Shown here: positions 34,606 to 45,058 of the stretch, piece after piece
Layout: each line of letters starts with the position of its first letter
How positions within the stretch are numbered: the stretch's first letter is position 1
NCBI GenBank assembly: GCA_003693705.1
Contig: RBZT01000562.1
Span: forward strand, 700 to 64,699
Source of the DNA: Polymyxa betae
Taxonomy: Eukaryota; Endomyxa; Phytomyxea; Plasmodiophorida; Plasmodiophoridae
DNA length: 64,000 bases
Direction of reading: 5' to 3'
Notes under the pieces: model-generated
Seen by the model: only the letters and a program-made list of their open reading frames with translations
Databases searched by the model: none
Told to the model about the DNA's origin: nothing
Made by a program: the position numbers and the translations under genes

Positions 34606-36099
34606 TTACAGGAGCTTGTCGAGCTTCCTGCTCATCATGTGCCTGTATATGAGGACGGCGACGAACACGACCTGGAACATGATCAAGATCGCCCAGATAT
34701 TCCAGTCGCTGCCCTTCAAGGCGGCCGCCGCCACCCTCGCCGTGCCCTTCCCGATCTCGCGCGCGATCTGCGCCTGGAACGATTTCGACAGCCGATCGAC
34801 GACGCCGCCCATGTCTTTGACGGTTTCTTGCAAGGCGGCGATCTGCGCATCGATCGTGTTCGCGCGACGCTCGGTATCGACCCGACCGGAATCCACGCTG
34901 GCCTTCGTCGATTCGATCGTCTTCGCCAACGATTGCAGCTGCGACGCCGTACTGGACACGTGCTGGGCCAGCGACGAGTCGACTCGGCGAATCTGCTGCA
35001 CGATCGAGTTCGTCGACGACTGAATCTTCTGCAGGACGTTGGTCTGGACTTCCTTGAGGGCTTCGCCGGCCTGCTGCGATTCCAGCGCCGTATGCGTGGT
35101 CGCCTTCATCAGCTGGTCGATCTTGTCGTGCAGCGTCTCGGTCACATCGGCGGGTGCCGGCTCGGGAGGCGGCGGCTGGGCGAAGCCAGATTGGGTCTGC
35201 TGCTGATGTTGCGGCGGCGGCTGCTGTTGTTGTTGTTGCGGCGGCGGCGGCTGCTTCCAGCCTTGCTGCTGCTGCTGCTGCTGCCACGCTTGCTGAGGCG
35301 GTTGCTGCTGCTGCTGAGGTCGCTTCGCATTCCAATCAGGGACACCGGTCACTTCGATCGCCACGACTTCATGCGTCTCCTGCGGGTATTCGCTGGCGAT
35401 CGTCTCCGCCGACACACCCAGATACCAATCGCGATCCGTTCGCATCTTGAGCGGCACCTCGAGACATTTCTGAAACCGATTGTTGCCGGTCAGGTCGACG
35501 TGAACCGACAGATCTGTCCCGTTGTAGGCGACACGGGTCGAAACGACTTCGGAGCGGCGATAGTCGGCGACACAGCCGGCCAGCTGCGTGCTAACACCAT
35601 CATCGGCGTGCGAATACGGCGTCGCTCCGTCCATGTAATGGGCCGAGATCGACGGGTTGTTTCGTCGCTTGTCGTCGTCGATCGAGTCGAAGATGATACC
35701 CAGACCTCGGAAGAAGTCGCGGCTACCATAAACCGGGCCAAGTTCGCCAGCCAAGGCGTCGTCCGGCTTCTCGAGCAGCCATAGACCGAATCCTTTGCCG
35801 GTTTTCGGGCCGGTAGCGCCTGTGATTTTCGTTCTCAGCGTGATGTTGAAGCCCTGACGATAGGCGAACGGGTTCGGGTTCCAGAGAGCGGCTTGCTGCG
35901 GCCCAGGACGCTTTCGCGTCGTTAACACGGCCGCGCCCTGGTCGAACAGAGGATTGCCGAGCTTGACCCAGCTCTCAGGCTGAAACGGCTTCACAAGGCT
36001 CATGCCATACGGATCGTTGGCTGCTTGAAATTGCCCAGACACGACCACGACGGCGATCGCCGACAGCACGACGACATAGCTGGCGCCAAAACCAGTCAT
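34606..36099 (-). CDS. L-type lectin cargo receptor (ERGIC-53/VIP36-like)
   Basis: One exon, 497 aa. Signal peptide (VVLSAIAVVVVSGQ); L-type lectin domain (WVKLGNPLFDQGAAVLT, ITGATGPKTGKGFGLWL, GSRDFFRGLGIIFDSIDDD with the carbohydrate/Ca-binding Asp, ISAHYMDGATPYSH, CLEVPLKMRTDRDWYLGVSAET); a Gln/Pro-rich low-complexity linker; a coiled coil (LHDKIDQLMKATTH to MGGVVDRLSKSF); a TM helix (IWAILIMFQVVFVAVLIY) and a short tail ending RKLDKLL. Such receptors carry N-glycoproteins from ER to Golgi. The usual C-terminal KKxx/FF sorting signal is absent in strict form. Confidence 0.9.
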   Translation of the reverse strand: MTGFGASYVVVLSAIAVVVVSGQFQAANDPYGMSLVKPFQPESWVKLGNPLFDQGAAVLTTRKRPGPQQAALWNPNPFAYRQGFNITLRTKITGATGPKTGKGFGLWLLEKPDDALAGELGPVYGSRDFFRGLGIIFDSIDDDKRRNNPSISAHYMDGATPYSHADDGVSTQLAGCVADYRRSEVVSTRVAYNGTDLSVHVDLTGNNRFQKCLEVPLKMRTDRDWYLGVSAETIASEYPQETHEVVAIEVTGVPDWNAKRPQQQQQPPQQAWQQQQQQQGWKQPPPPQQQQQQPPPQHQQQTQSGFAQPPPPEPAPADVTETLHDKIDQLMKATTHTALESQQAGEALKEVQTNVLQKIQSSTNSIVQQIRRVDSSLAQHVSSTASQLQSLAKTIESTKASVDSGRVDTERRANTIDAQIAALQETVKDMGGVVDRLSKSFQAQIAREIGKGTARVAAAALKGSDWNIWAILIMFQVVFVAVLIYRHMMSRKLDKLL

Positions 36100-36627
36100 A
36101 ATAATATAATACGATGCTTAATAAGGTACGTTCGTGTTCGTGCGATACTTGAATTGTGGTGGTCTTGGGCCGAGACAGCGAACAAGATCGCCGTTCGCGA
36201 GCAAATGACTCACACTCGGGTCTGGTTGATAGAAAGATGGCGAACTGCGTGACTCACAAGCAACCCAATTAAATCACAAATCTAACGATGAAGCCTCCGC
36301 AATAAGTCCGCGCGTGGCCCCTTCATTCCTGTCTCACCCCTTGCAAAACATAAGGTTGAAAATGTCCGTGACGTTCAAATAAAAAACACCGTAATACAGA
36401 GTGTTGAAAAGTCCAAAAAATAGTCATTTTGCTAATAGGGCAGATTGTAAGAATAGTTTATCTGTGTGAGCGTTCTGATGATACTGGAAGGGCCACACAA
36501 GTCTGCTGGTCAGCCATCATTCAAGTATGTCTCATTTCAGGGTCCGGATTCCATAGCACCGACTCGTTGGCTGGATCCTGACGATGACGTACAATCATGT
36601 GTGGCAAACAATCGTTTTATGTCGTAG
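36100..36627. other. Intergenic
   Basis: About 530 bp upstream of the L-type lectin gene; no gene or repeat recognised. Confidence 0.45.
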
Positions 36628-36924
36628 CTATCCTGGGAGGAAGCAGTTAGAAGAGTTTCCAAAGCTAGTCCTCGTACTTGGGTCGATTAGGAAATGAGCA
36701 ATGAAAACAAGGATGATTATGAAGGCATAGACGGCGATCAAATCCAGGCGGTTGCGGACGACACAGCCACCAGGATAATATTCGTCGTATCGTCTGATGG
36801 GCTTGTCGACTGGACCCGGAGCGAGCCCCTGTTGCTCATGAACAGCGATCGATACGGATTGCCTACAATCCAAGCGCCTGGGCTGCTCGGAATCGGACTC
36901 GTGTTCGGGTGCCTCGAGCAGCAT
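36628..36924 (-). CDS. Small single-pass membrane protein (hypothetical)
   Basis: A 98-aa frame from ATG at 36924: acidic N-terminus (MLLEAPEHESDSEQPR), a Pro/Tyr stretch (IRRYDEYYPGG), one TM helix (LIAVYAFIIILVFIAHFLI) and a short tail. Not recognised. An overlapping plus-strand frame (36694-36957) is the alternative; the contiguous TM helix favours the minus strand. Confidence 0.45.
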   Translation of the reverse strand: MLLEAPEHESDSEQPRRLDCRQSVSIAVHEQQGLAPGPVDKPIRRYDEYYPGGCVVRNRLDLIAVYAFIIILVFIAHFLIDPSTRTSFGNSSNCFLPG

Positions 36925-37382
36925 CAGGGCGAATCGATTCGCCCGAGAGTGAACTAGATGGAAATCGGAGATGAATTCCGCCTAATTCATCAAAGTAGCT
37001 TTAAATAACGTAAATCCTCGAGATTATCTGACTGCATCAGACTGACAATTTTGGCTGCTTTGTTATATAAATCAGGAGAATCCTGTTTGCATTTTTGTAA
37101 GAAAACAGATCAAGAGCCAAGATCATCAATTAAAGCTGCTAATATACACAGAGTCAATACTCAGCGAATCCTTGCCATTCATTGTTTGCTTCACCGAATT
37201 GCCTACAATAAGACATTCGCCTTCGCTCCAAATCTGTCGAATAAACAGCGCGGCATTGCATTTGACCGTGAGCGGATTCGAAATTTCGAATCCGAATCAG
37301 CAAAATCGACAGCGAAATCAAGCTCAGCGGGCCTCCTACTGGTCAACGTTTCAGTCGTAGAGGGAGGCCGCTCCTTTCCAAG
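36925..37382. other. Intergenic, promoter side of AFG2
   Basis: About 460 bp, moderately AT-rich; no supportable gene. Confidence 0.4.
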
Positions 37383-39842
37383 ATGTCCATTCATGATTGG
37401 CATCAATGCTGGGTGGTGATAGGTTCAGATTTACCATTAGAACCCGTCGTGTCGGCGGCCGCCATCCTTGCCCCCGAGAACCTGCTGAAGACGCTGTCGA
37501 TCGCGCTAAACGACCCGGTGGAAGTCGAGACCGACTCGTTCGTGTGCATCGGACCATGCATCTTGCAGGCGTATTCGTCAGCTTCAGCTGGATCGGATGA
37601 GCTCATTCTCCTAGGCAGCGTTCCTTATAGGGGACATTATGAATTGCCTTTGGCGCCGCTTTCTCGGCGCTCTGCCAGAATCCGAGCTTTACGTCCTATC
37701 CCGGATTCGTTCGAGGTCGCTCTTCAGACCGACTCCCATATTCCAATGCCAAATTACGTACAAAAGCTTCTGTGCTGTCAGCGAATGGTTCTTCGTCCTG
37801 GATCTGCCTTTGATCTACGTTATCCTGGTCGCGAGCCGGTTCGATGTTCGGTCACACATTGTCGTCCTTCAACCTGCAATATCACACCGAAGACGTGCAT
37901 TTCCCTCTCTACGTGTTCAAAATCGAACAGTATGGCAGAGAAGATTCGTGCTTATGCGGAACACGAAACAATCCTCGGTTCAGCTTTCGCCCGGCTTTGC
38001 TCATTCTTACGCCTCTCTTCCTGGCGGCCGAAAGGAATTCTTGTTCATGGGGCTCCAGGGAACGGAAAGTCATTGATTGCTGAAGTTGCCGCTTTGGTGA
38101 CGAATTTGTCGATTCATCATCTCTCGGGGGACGACCTGGCTGCGATGCCTTCTCCAGGCGATGCTGAACGACTGCTTTCGGAAACGTTCTCAAACGCCTC
38201 CGATATCGTCTGCATCGATATGATTGAGAAGATCGCCGGGAAACGAGGCGCTCGTCATGCTGACAGCTCCCGCATTCTTGGACAATTATTAACATTGATG
38301 GCTGGTGCTAATTCCAAGGATGTCGTGGTGATTGGGATCACAACAAAGCCCGATGAGTTGGATCCTGCCTTGCGGAGGCCAGGCCGGTTCGGTCAGGAGG
38401 TACTCAAAGTTTCATTTCAAATTCATGCGGTTAATCTGATTGCATAAGATTGAGGTTGTTGTTCCTGATGTTGAACAGCGTGCTGCCATTTTACAGTTCT
38501 ATTTGCAGAACGTGAGCACAGATCAAATCCAAAACATTGCTGAGCGCTCTGTTGGATACAATGGTGCCGATCTGTTCTCATTGGCCAATGAGTGTGCTTT
38601 ATCAGCCGCGTTTTGTGGTCGCGACCATATCATCGAGGAAGACATTGCAGCGGGTCTCTCTCACGTCTGCGTTTCGTCATCGCGTCGTGATACGATAGTT
38701 AAAGTTCGATCAACTCAGGTAAGCTCCATTTATGCCTGTTTATCTTCGGTTTATTCAGCCAGCGCTTGCTTTATCATGCGGCGGAAATCTGACTTCAATA
38801 ACATTAGTGGAGCGATATTGGTGGATATGACGAAATCAAGTCGAAGCTGCGAAGGCTGATTCACGCCCCGATTACGCATCCAGAGGAGTATCGTTTTATA
38901 GGGCTTCAGCTCCCTCGTGGACTACTGCTTTATGGACCTCCGGGATGTTGCAAGACAACGTTGGCGCGAGCACTCGTTTCTAGTTCATCCGAGCGTTGGT
39001 CCATTCTGAAACTTGACGCTGCCAGCGTCTATTCCTCTTTCGTCGGCGATGCCGAAGCAGCAATTCGACGGGTTTTCACCCAAGCGCGCTCCAACCTACC
39101 TTGCATGCTGCTTCTCGATGAAATTGACGCCATCGTCACCAGTCGCGGTCTACAATCATCTGGATCTGAGCGTGTTCAAGAACGAGTATGCTCTCCGAAC
39201 TCGCTCAAATTTGTCTCAATTGAATTGTTACACAGATCCTATCGTCTTTGCTGAACGAAATGGACGGGATAGCTGGGGCCGATCAGATTCTGGTGGTTGC
39301 TTCAACGAACCGTCCTCACATGCTTGATGACGCTCTCCTTCGTCCTGGAAGATTCGACCATCTATTCTATGTAAGTTTGCTCTCTTTCTTAATGTTTTTT
39401 TCACTTGACTGTAGTCGCTCTGCTCTTTCTCTATCCATTATCGTTGATTTCCGTGAGCATTACTGATATTGAATATAATGGTTTAGGTTGGCCTTCCTGA
39501 TGCCTTGAGCAGACTAGAGATTCTGAAGGTGCACACAAGGTCTATGCCATTAGAATCTGATGTCGATCTCGAGCGTTTGGCTCATGAGGAGCTTGATGGC
39601 TATACAGGAGCCGAGATTGAAAACGTTTGCCGCGAGGCTGCTCTGCACGCTTTACGCTCCAATATCGGCTGTTCTGCTGTTGTATGCTCAGTCTAGTGAC
39701 GTGTTTCATTTTTGTTAACTGATTTCATTTCTAGTCAAGGTCGGACTTTAACGTCGCTATCGCTGGCATCAGGCCTACCGTAACAGCTGAATTGTGCCGA
39801 ATGTATTTAAATTTTGCAAGTGCAATGGGACCCAAAAAGTAG
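37383..39842 (+). CDS. AFG2: AFG2-family AAA ATPase (SPATA5/SPATA5L1-like)
   Basis: Several exons encode about 740 aa with an N-domain, then two AAA modules. D1: [20 protein letters not shown] (Walker A), [15 protein letters not shown] (Walker B with Met where Glu is usual), [15 protein letters not shown]2: [44 protein letters not shown] (intact Walker B), [62 protein letters not shown] in D2 resembles SPATA5L1's GCAKT. AFG2 proteins release shuttling factors from pre-60S ribosomes in the cytoplasm. Introns lie after FGQE, before [11 protein letters not shown], and within D2. The terminal MGPKK stop is at 39842. Confidence 0.9.
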
Positions 39843-39897
39843 CCACGACCTTTCATTGTAAATGAACATTATTTATTATTATACCATTCAACATGGC

Positions 39898-40841
39898 TTA
39901 AAGGAAACGTTTTTGCTTGTACAGAATGTTCTGTGCTGGCCCTTTCTTGCCGGTCCAATATTCATCTGTTGACAGACAGATTATGTGCATTTCAGAATTT
40001 GCCGCTGTGACCATAATTGCATTCATATTATGGGATTTTGTATCTTTGAGCGCTACACAGATAGTATGTTCTGTTCCAAAAATTTCCGGTTTAATACGAG
40101 CGTGAGTGAGCTGTGGAATCATTGGAATTCATAATTCCTCTCTCATTATTGTACTGACAACGAAATGCATCAATAAATTCGCTTGCTGATGCTGGCCAGT
40201 AATACCATTCGGAACCGTTTTTTTGTGATTGATCTTTGTTTTAGTGGAATGGTGAACATGTTCCCGAAATTATACCAACTGCTCACTTTAGATAAGTGCT
40301 ATGAAGGTAGAAACCAGATAAAGCTAATTCACCCTGAACGAACAGTAGTTCACAGTTACGTATTTTTTTCGGTGGATTCGGATTGGTGTTTTCATTTCTC
40401 GGACCATCTTATTGGTAAGTGCTCACTCGAATTTGAGCGCAAACAGTCAGTTATAAACTTTCATGAACTTAGCGATGAATGATCCGGGAGATGCTTGAGA
40501 AACCTTCACAAGAACGTCAAGAAAGAGATCGACATGGTCGTTGCGGTTTCTTTGAATCTGAACTTATTCATTGTTTCTAATTGAGTGCTGCTTTCCTTGA
40601 TTCTCAACCTTCTATTACTTCGTTGCTTTCCAGTTCTTTTTATAATCAGGTTTACATCGAGTAAAACATTTAGTTCCATTCTGTCCCAACTTTCTGCAAA
40701 CTCGGACCAAGCTGGTCGATGACTGAATCCGTTTAGGTCCAAAATTAGATTAACAGCGCTCTCAAATCGATGATCTGATGCAGTCCCAGCAATGAAGTCG
40801 GTATTCGTATCATGACCATACTGGCCTCTATTTGAGACCAA
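39898..40841 (-). CDS. Unknown spliced gene (partial model)
   Basis: Exon-like pieces on the minus strand join in phase: FESAVNLILDLNGFSHRPAW ... MELNVLLD (ending at a GTAAAC donor) joins IQRNRNDHVDLFLDVLVKV ... FIAKFMK. Possible short exons follow (MVREMKTPIRIHRKKY, GELALSGFYLHSTYL), and a last exon reads IKPEIFGTEHTICVALKD ... KKGPAQNILYKQKRFL with its stop at 39898. The 5' end and one junction near 40200 are unresolved, and I recognise no family. The texture is that of a folded cytosolic protein. Confidence 0.4.
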
Positions 40842-41187
40842 TTAGGTCGAAACGTGTCAGGTGAAGTCTTTAATTGATGTTACTGTAACGTGCTTGATGA
40901 CCGATGGAATCCACTCTGACGCACCCCACGAACGCGTTCATGACTCCGAGCCACGTTACAAGATCCAGGTTCATTCTGTTCTTAAAACATCATCAAATCG
41001 CTACTGGACATTTCCTCCATCTGTCCTCATACAACTAGCAAATTGAATTGACCGCCAACTAGGGCATGTCCGTCTCCAGCCAACAGCACATCAGAGATGA
41101 TATTGATTGCATATCGTTGTCTGACAACTTGTCACTCCGCTTGCTTATTCCATACAGATGAAATCGAGACAAATTTCGATGAGACCA
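40842..41187. other. Unassigned
   Basis: May include the 5' exon of the unresolved minus-strand gene; no clear feature. Confidence 0.35.
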
Positions 41188-42179
41188 TCACACGAAGATG
41201 TCTCTGTAATCCGGTGGAGGTTTCTGATGAGGTTGTTGCTCAATGATATCCAACGATTCATTCTTGCTCACAGAACAAAGCGCATCCCGCTTCTCCAAAT
41301 ACAGATACGCGATGTAGCGCATCAAAGGCAGGACCAAATAAACCATAGAATGGGCCAGCAGCCAGAACCGAATAATAAGATTGTTGCTTACATGGTAGAT
41401 CCTGGCGGATATCAATAACAGCCAAAGAGCGATCCAGAGGCAGGGCGCCACTGTCACGGAATCGTGAACCCAATGGCACGAATCAGGTTCAGGAATGCGC
41501 TGGAATTCATAAGCGAGGGCGGTCCCCAGAACACGAACAGATCCGTCCAGTTCGCAGATCAGCTCAATCATGATCGGGAGCTCGTCACGCCCGCCCAGGA
41601 TCGGGGCGATCATCGCCGACGTGATTTTTCCATGATGCGCGCGGATCAGGGCGCCGATCCGACGATGAATGCGACGCTTGCCGCAGCCGAACACGAACAT
41701 TCGCATGTTGCTCAGAAATCCGGCCTTCGTCGACAATTCGCAATCGGGCATCGAATCAATTTCATGGTGGCCCATAAACTCGTCGATCCAACAAAATGCG
41801 ATAAACCGCAGGTACATCTGAAGCCCGGAGCATCCGAGACCAGATCCGAAGTAGGATCTCGCGTTCAACAAGGCCAGGGTGGCGCAGATGCCCAGATGGA
41901 CCAGCACGCCGGGCAACACGTTCACCATAATCCAATACTGCGACAAGGTTAGCAGGGTATTGGCCAGGGCGCGTAGCTGGACGAGGCGATTATAGCGACG
42001 GAGCTGGGTCTGAAATCTCTGGGTGAGATCAGATAGAAAGGAACGGGACCCGAATCGGAGTAATCCACAGAGGCCGATCCACTGCGAATCAGAGCGCAGA
42101 GTTCGTGTGGAAGGAGCGCCGACCCGGGAACACGTCGCTCATACTCGTCGATGATCGAGGCCAGCCTCGGAGTCGCCAT
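41188..42179 (-). CDS. Multispanning membrane protein, unknown
   Basis: ATG at 42179 opens MATPRLASIIDEYERRVPGS; a 63-bp intron (GTGGAT donor, TTTCAG acceptor) joins LIRSGSAS in phase to TQLRRYNRLVQLRALANTLL and then one long exon. Hydrophobic helices are seen at WIMVNVLPGVLVHLGICATL, MYLRFIAFCWID, CLWIALWLLLISARIYHV and HSMVYLVLPLMRYIAYLYL, with basic cytosol-like loops (CGKRRIHRRIGALIR) and a hydrophilic C-tail (QQPHQKPPPDYRDIFV). About 300 aa and four or more helices. I do not recognise the family. Confidence 0.55.
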
Positions 42180-42723
42180 CCGGTTCGATTACTGGGAGAA
42201 ACAACCCCGAACAAGTTCCGCAGCTTTCTAGAGCTACATGGTCCGAAGTCCGAGACCCCAGTTTCTAGGGTTTTAGGGTTTTCGGCGAATATTTCCTCGC
42301 TCGTTCTACTGTAGGGTTGGTAATCGATATTGTCAGAATTCTTTGATTGATAGTAATGCTGTGGTCGTTCTTGGCGACGAGCAGGAATCCGTCTGCACGA
42401 ACAAAAAACCTGCTTCAGCTTCTGATTTTTTGATGCAGTCATATTGAAGAGATTGAAAAAGAAGCAAGAAGAAATGGCGACCTCATCATTGCAATGTTAA
42501 AGGCGTTTCACAGGTAATCAATCAACTTTGCGGCTTTTATACTGCATTTGCCTTAAAACATGTTTTCAAAAACTCGAATAGTAAAACACTTTCACTCTTC
42601 CGCATCATACCATCCTGGGCAGTATCATCCAGCTGACCAGCCACCTATCAAACGAAGTTAACTGATGGGAGACAGCAAAATCAAAGAAACGATGATCACA
42701 GTAAAAAAAACTGCGAAGCTGAT
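42180..42723. other. Upstream region of the membrane protein gene
   Basis: About 540 bp with a telomere-like motif at 42266-42281 and no supportable gene. Confidence 0.45.
42266..42281 (+). repeat. Telomere-like repeat upstream of the membrane protein gene
   Basis: TAGGGTTTTAGGGTTT, about 90 bp upstream of the ATG at 42179 of the minus-strand membrane protein gene (antisense to it). Confidence 0.6.
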
Positions 42724-43002
42724 CTACAGTCGCGCAGTTTCCTGCGCCAAATTTGGCAATATTTTGATCTGCCAAATTGAGCTGGGTAGTTTCGGATCCC
42801 GGTCGTCGTACAGTCCCTGGATTTGAATGGATCGATGAGTGATAATGGCGGCTTTTTGACCAAGTACCGAATCGACAGGCTGACGCAGGGCGCTCGGGAT
42901 AAGTTCAATCAAGGCGCTCATACAGTTCAGAGCGAAGCCAGTATGTCCACAATGATGTTCGAGAACTGATTGGCTGGTGCTGGCCTTGTTTCTCTGTATC
43001 AT
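42724..43002 (-). CDS. Small hypothetical protein
   Basis: ATG at 43002 opens a 92-aa frame (MIQRNKASTSQSVLEHHCG ... ALIELIPSALRQPVDSVLGQ ... ILPNLAQETARL), amphipathic and globular in texture, complete without introns. Not recognised. A plus-strand frame at 43036-43392 just upstream is not supported. Confidence 0.4.
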   Translation of the reverse strand: MIQRNKASTSQSVLEHHCGHTGFALNCMSALIELIPSALRQPVDSVLGQKAAIITHRSIQIQGLYDDRDPKLPSSIWQIKILPNLAQETARL

Positions 43003-43781
43003 GGTATTGTATAGTCTGCGTATGAACGCGAAGCAGTGAAAGCCACATCCATTAATAAACTTATTGCTTTCTCTGTAGCATGGCCTCGGCTTAACCTTTT
43101 CAGTTCTTCTTTAGCGATTTCGTATCAAAGCTACGTCCAGGTCTCTTCGGTGACGTCGCGCGTGTCGTTTGCAGTATGCCCATCGATGACCATTAAATTT
43201 GAGCCCGTCCGGCCGACTAACAATAGAGAAATTCCTGAGCAAATTCGTCCTTATCTACAGTTCCATAGATACACGTCACGGTTCGCAGAAGCCGATCTAC
43301 AGATGAACCCGCTCAAATTCAAAAATGAGAGATTAAAAATACAAGAAAAGATGATTACCATAGTTGGCTTCAGATACCAAGTCAATCTATAACCAACCTT
43401 GTTCATCTGATTCCGATAAAGGACGTGCATGATATGTTAACCATACGCGTTCTGCGGCTAATGCAAATAATCTAAATAAAGGATAACAAACCTATTTAAA
43501 CCATTTAAGATCAGAGTAACGAAGTATTTTCGGTCACGCTGCCAGAATTTGCCAATCGGGTGACTGATTACAAGCGCGATGCAAACTACAGGTGAGACTG
43601 TCAAATCTTTTTTAACTCCGACAAACTTAGTATTTTGGAGTGCATCGGCTAACTAGCGCCCCGTCCAAACTGAATCTCAAGATTGCCTGTCAACGTGCGT
43701 CCGAGCAGCCATCTACTCGAAGGCAAAAACAGCACACAAAAGCAGACGACAGAATCACTGCGTTCGCGAACCGCCGCTTTA
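43003..43781. other. Intergenic between a small ORF and RBFA
   Basis: A plus-strand frame of 118 codons at 43036-43392 lacks family resemblance; otherwise nothing seen. Confidence 0.4.
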
Positions 43782-44573
43782 TCACTCGAACTGCCGACGC
43801 AGCAATTCGGCTCGGAGCCCGGTCTCGAACTTGAATAGCAGCTGCGGGACGTACTTCATGGGGCACGCACGGGCCACCGATGCCCTCAGCACTCCTCGAA
43901 GTTGGTCGAGATCACCGTCAGCGCCTGCCGCTCTGTCGTCGCTGGTCCAGAACACGTGCGCCCGGCGCAAATCCGTCGACATATCGACGCCGATCACGTC
44001 GATCTCGTACCGGCCCCGTTCCAGGAGAGCGGCGGTGATTGCTTGGCCGATGGAGATGCCGACTCGTTTCCGGCGAAGAGCGCCGGAACCAGGATGATGG
44101 CGCGAGCGCGTCCGGCCGACGAGGGCGTCGTGCGGGACCACGATGTTCCCGTTCGGCGCTTCGATGGCGTTACGCTCCATGTAGCGATGATCGCGAGATT
44201 GGTAGCGCGATCGATGCCGAAGGCCTTCGAAGGCGTCATCGACGATGAAAGACGGTCTGGACTGGTCCCGAGGTCGGCGACGCCGACCGGTGCTTTCGGC
44301 CGACGCGTCCTCGTCTTGATTGATTTCGTTCTCGTCCAGCCTGAAATCATCGTCGTCGAGCTCCAGATTGGCGAAATCCGGATCGACGCGTTTCAGCTGC
44401 TGAAGGCGTCGTTCGGCATCGGTTCGGGCAGCAACTTCGGGTGGGATGGACTCAGCAGCTGCTTGTCGGCGCTGGCTGGCGAGCGGAGTGACGCGCGCCG
44501 ACGCCCATGTACCCGAAGTTCGTCGTAGGACGTCGCGGCCGGACACCAATCTGGCCAGTCTGGCGAACACCAT
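43782..44573 (-). CDS. RBFA: Ribosome-binding factor A, probably mitochondrial
   Basis: One exon of 263 aa from the ATG at 44573 (an upstream in-frame ATG exists at 44630). The N-terminus (MVFARLARLVSGRDVLRRTS) is Arg-rich and amphipathic, as in mitochondrial presequences. A charged linker with LELDDDDFRLDENEI follows. The C-terminal RbfA KH-like domain reads RKRVGISIGQAITAALLERG, IDVIGVDMSTDLRRAHVFW, LDQLRGVLRASVARACPMKYVPQLLFKFE. The closing sequence KYVPQLLFKFE is characteristic of the family. RbfA binds immature small-subunit rRNA late in assembly. The 100-residue acidic/basic linker is longer than in bacterial RbfA. Confidence 0.88.
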   Translation of the reverse strand: MVFARLARLVSGRDVLRRTSGTWASARVTPLASQRRQAAAESIPPEVAARTDAERRLQQLKRVDPDFANLELDDDDFRLDENEINQDEDASAESTGRRRRPRDQSRPSFIVDDAFEGLRHRSRYQSRDHRYMERNAIEAPNGNIVVPHDALVGRTRSRHHPGSGALRRKRVGISIGQAITAALLERGRYEIDVIGVDMSTDLRRAHVFWTSDDRAAGADGDLDQLRGVLRASVARACPMKYVPQLLFKFETGLRAELLRRQFE

Positions 44574-44639
44574 CAACAAGATCACTCTTTCACAAAGCGA
44601 CGACGATAGCAAATGCGAGTAACGCAACAACTATCAACA

Positions 44640-44990
44640 CTATAAAAAAATTTCTTTTGAAAGAGAGTTTATTTGTTCGGATTTGTTGTCAAAATCTGAC
44701 ACCAGGTGAAGTTTTGTGCATGATGTGTTTGGTAGGAGAAGGATGGAAACATTCGCTATGTAAAGAACGGCTCCTGCTGTTGAGTCACTTCTTCCGCCGG
44801 GACCTATCTCTTCCCCAATCGAGCTGCATTCGGCTTCCAACATTCGCCATCCAGTTAGTATTCGTTGGAAAGCGGGCCCTATTGACGACAGCTTCGCTGC
44901 GCATTCGGGGTCGGATATCTCTCTCTCATTCCGTAGAGTCTGCTCTATCTGACCTGACTCTAACAGTTGATCAAACGTCTTCCTACACAA
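44640..44990 (-). CDS. Possible exon or small gene, unknown
   Basis: A minus-strand open frame of 116 codons with a helical start (KTFDQLLESGQIEQTLRNER) and an end KSEQINSLSKEIFL. There is no ATG at the 5' end but a GTGTAG acceptor-like site precedes it, so it may be a terminal exon. An overlapping plus-strand frame is open too. Low confidence. Confidence 0.3.
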   Translation of the reverse strand: MCRKTFDQLLESGQIEQTLRNEREISDPECAAKLSSIGPAFQRILTGWRMLEAECSSIGEEIGPGGRSDSTAGAVLYIANVSILLLPNTSCTKLHLVSDFDNKSEQINSLSKEIFL

Positions 44991-45058
44991 GTTACGTTAC
45001 TCGCGACTCTCCCTTTACACAGACTGCAGGTGGTCATTGAGAGAAAGACATTTCGCTA

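Noticed and set aside
34412-35335. Ala/Arg-rich minus-strand open frame of 307 codons
   Set aside because: It is a +1 shadow of the CAG-rich linker in the L-type lectin gene; low complexity and no homology.
43036-43392. Plus-strand open frame of 118 codons
   Set aside because: Open by length only; amino-acid texture is weak, with no recognised motif or splice context.
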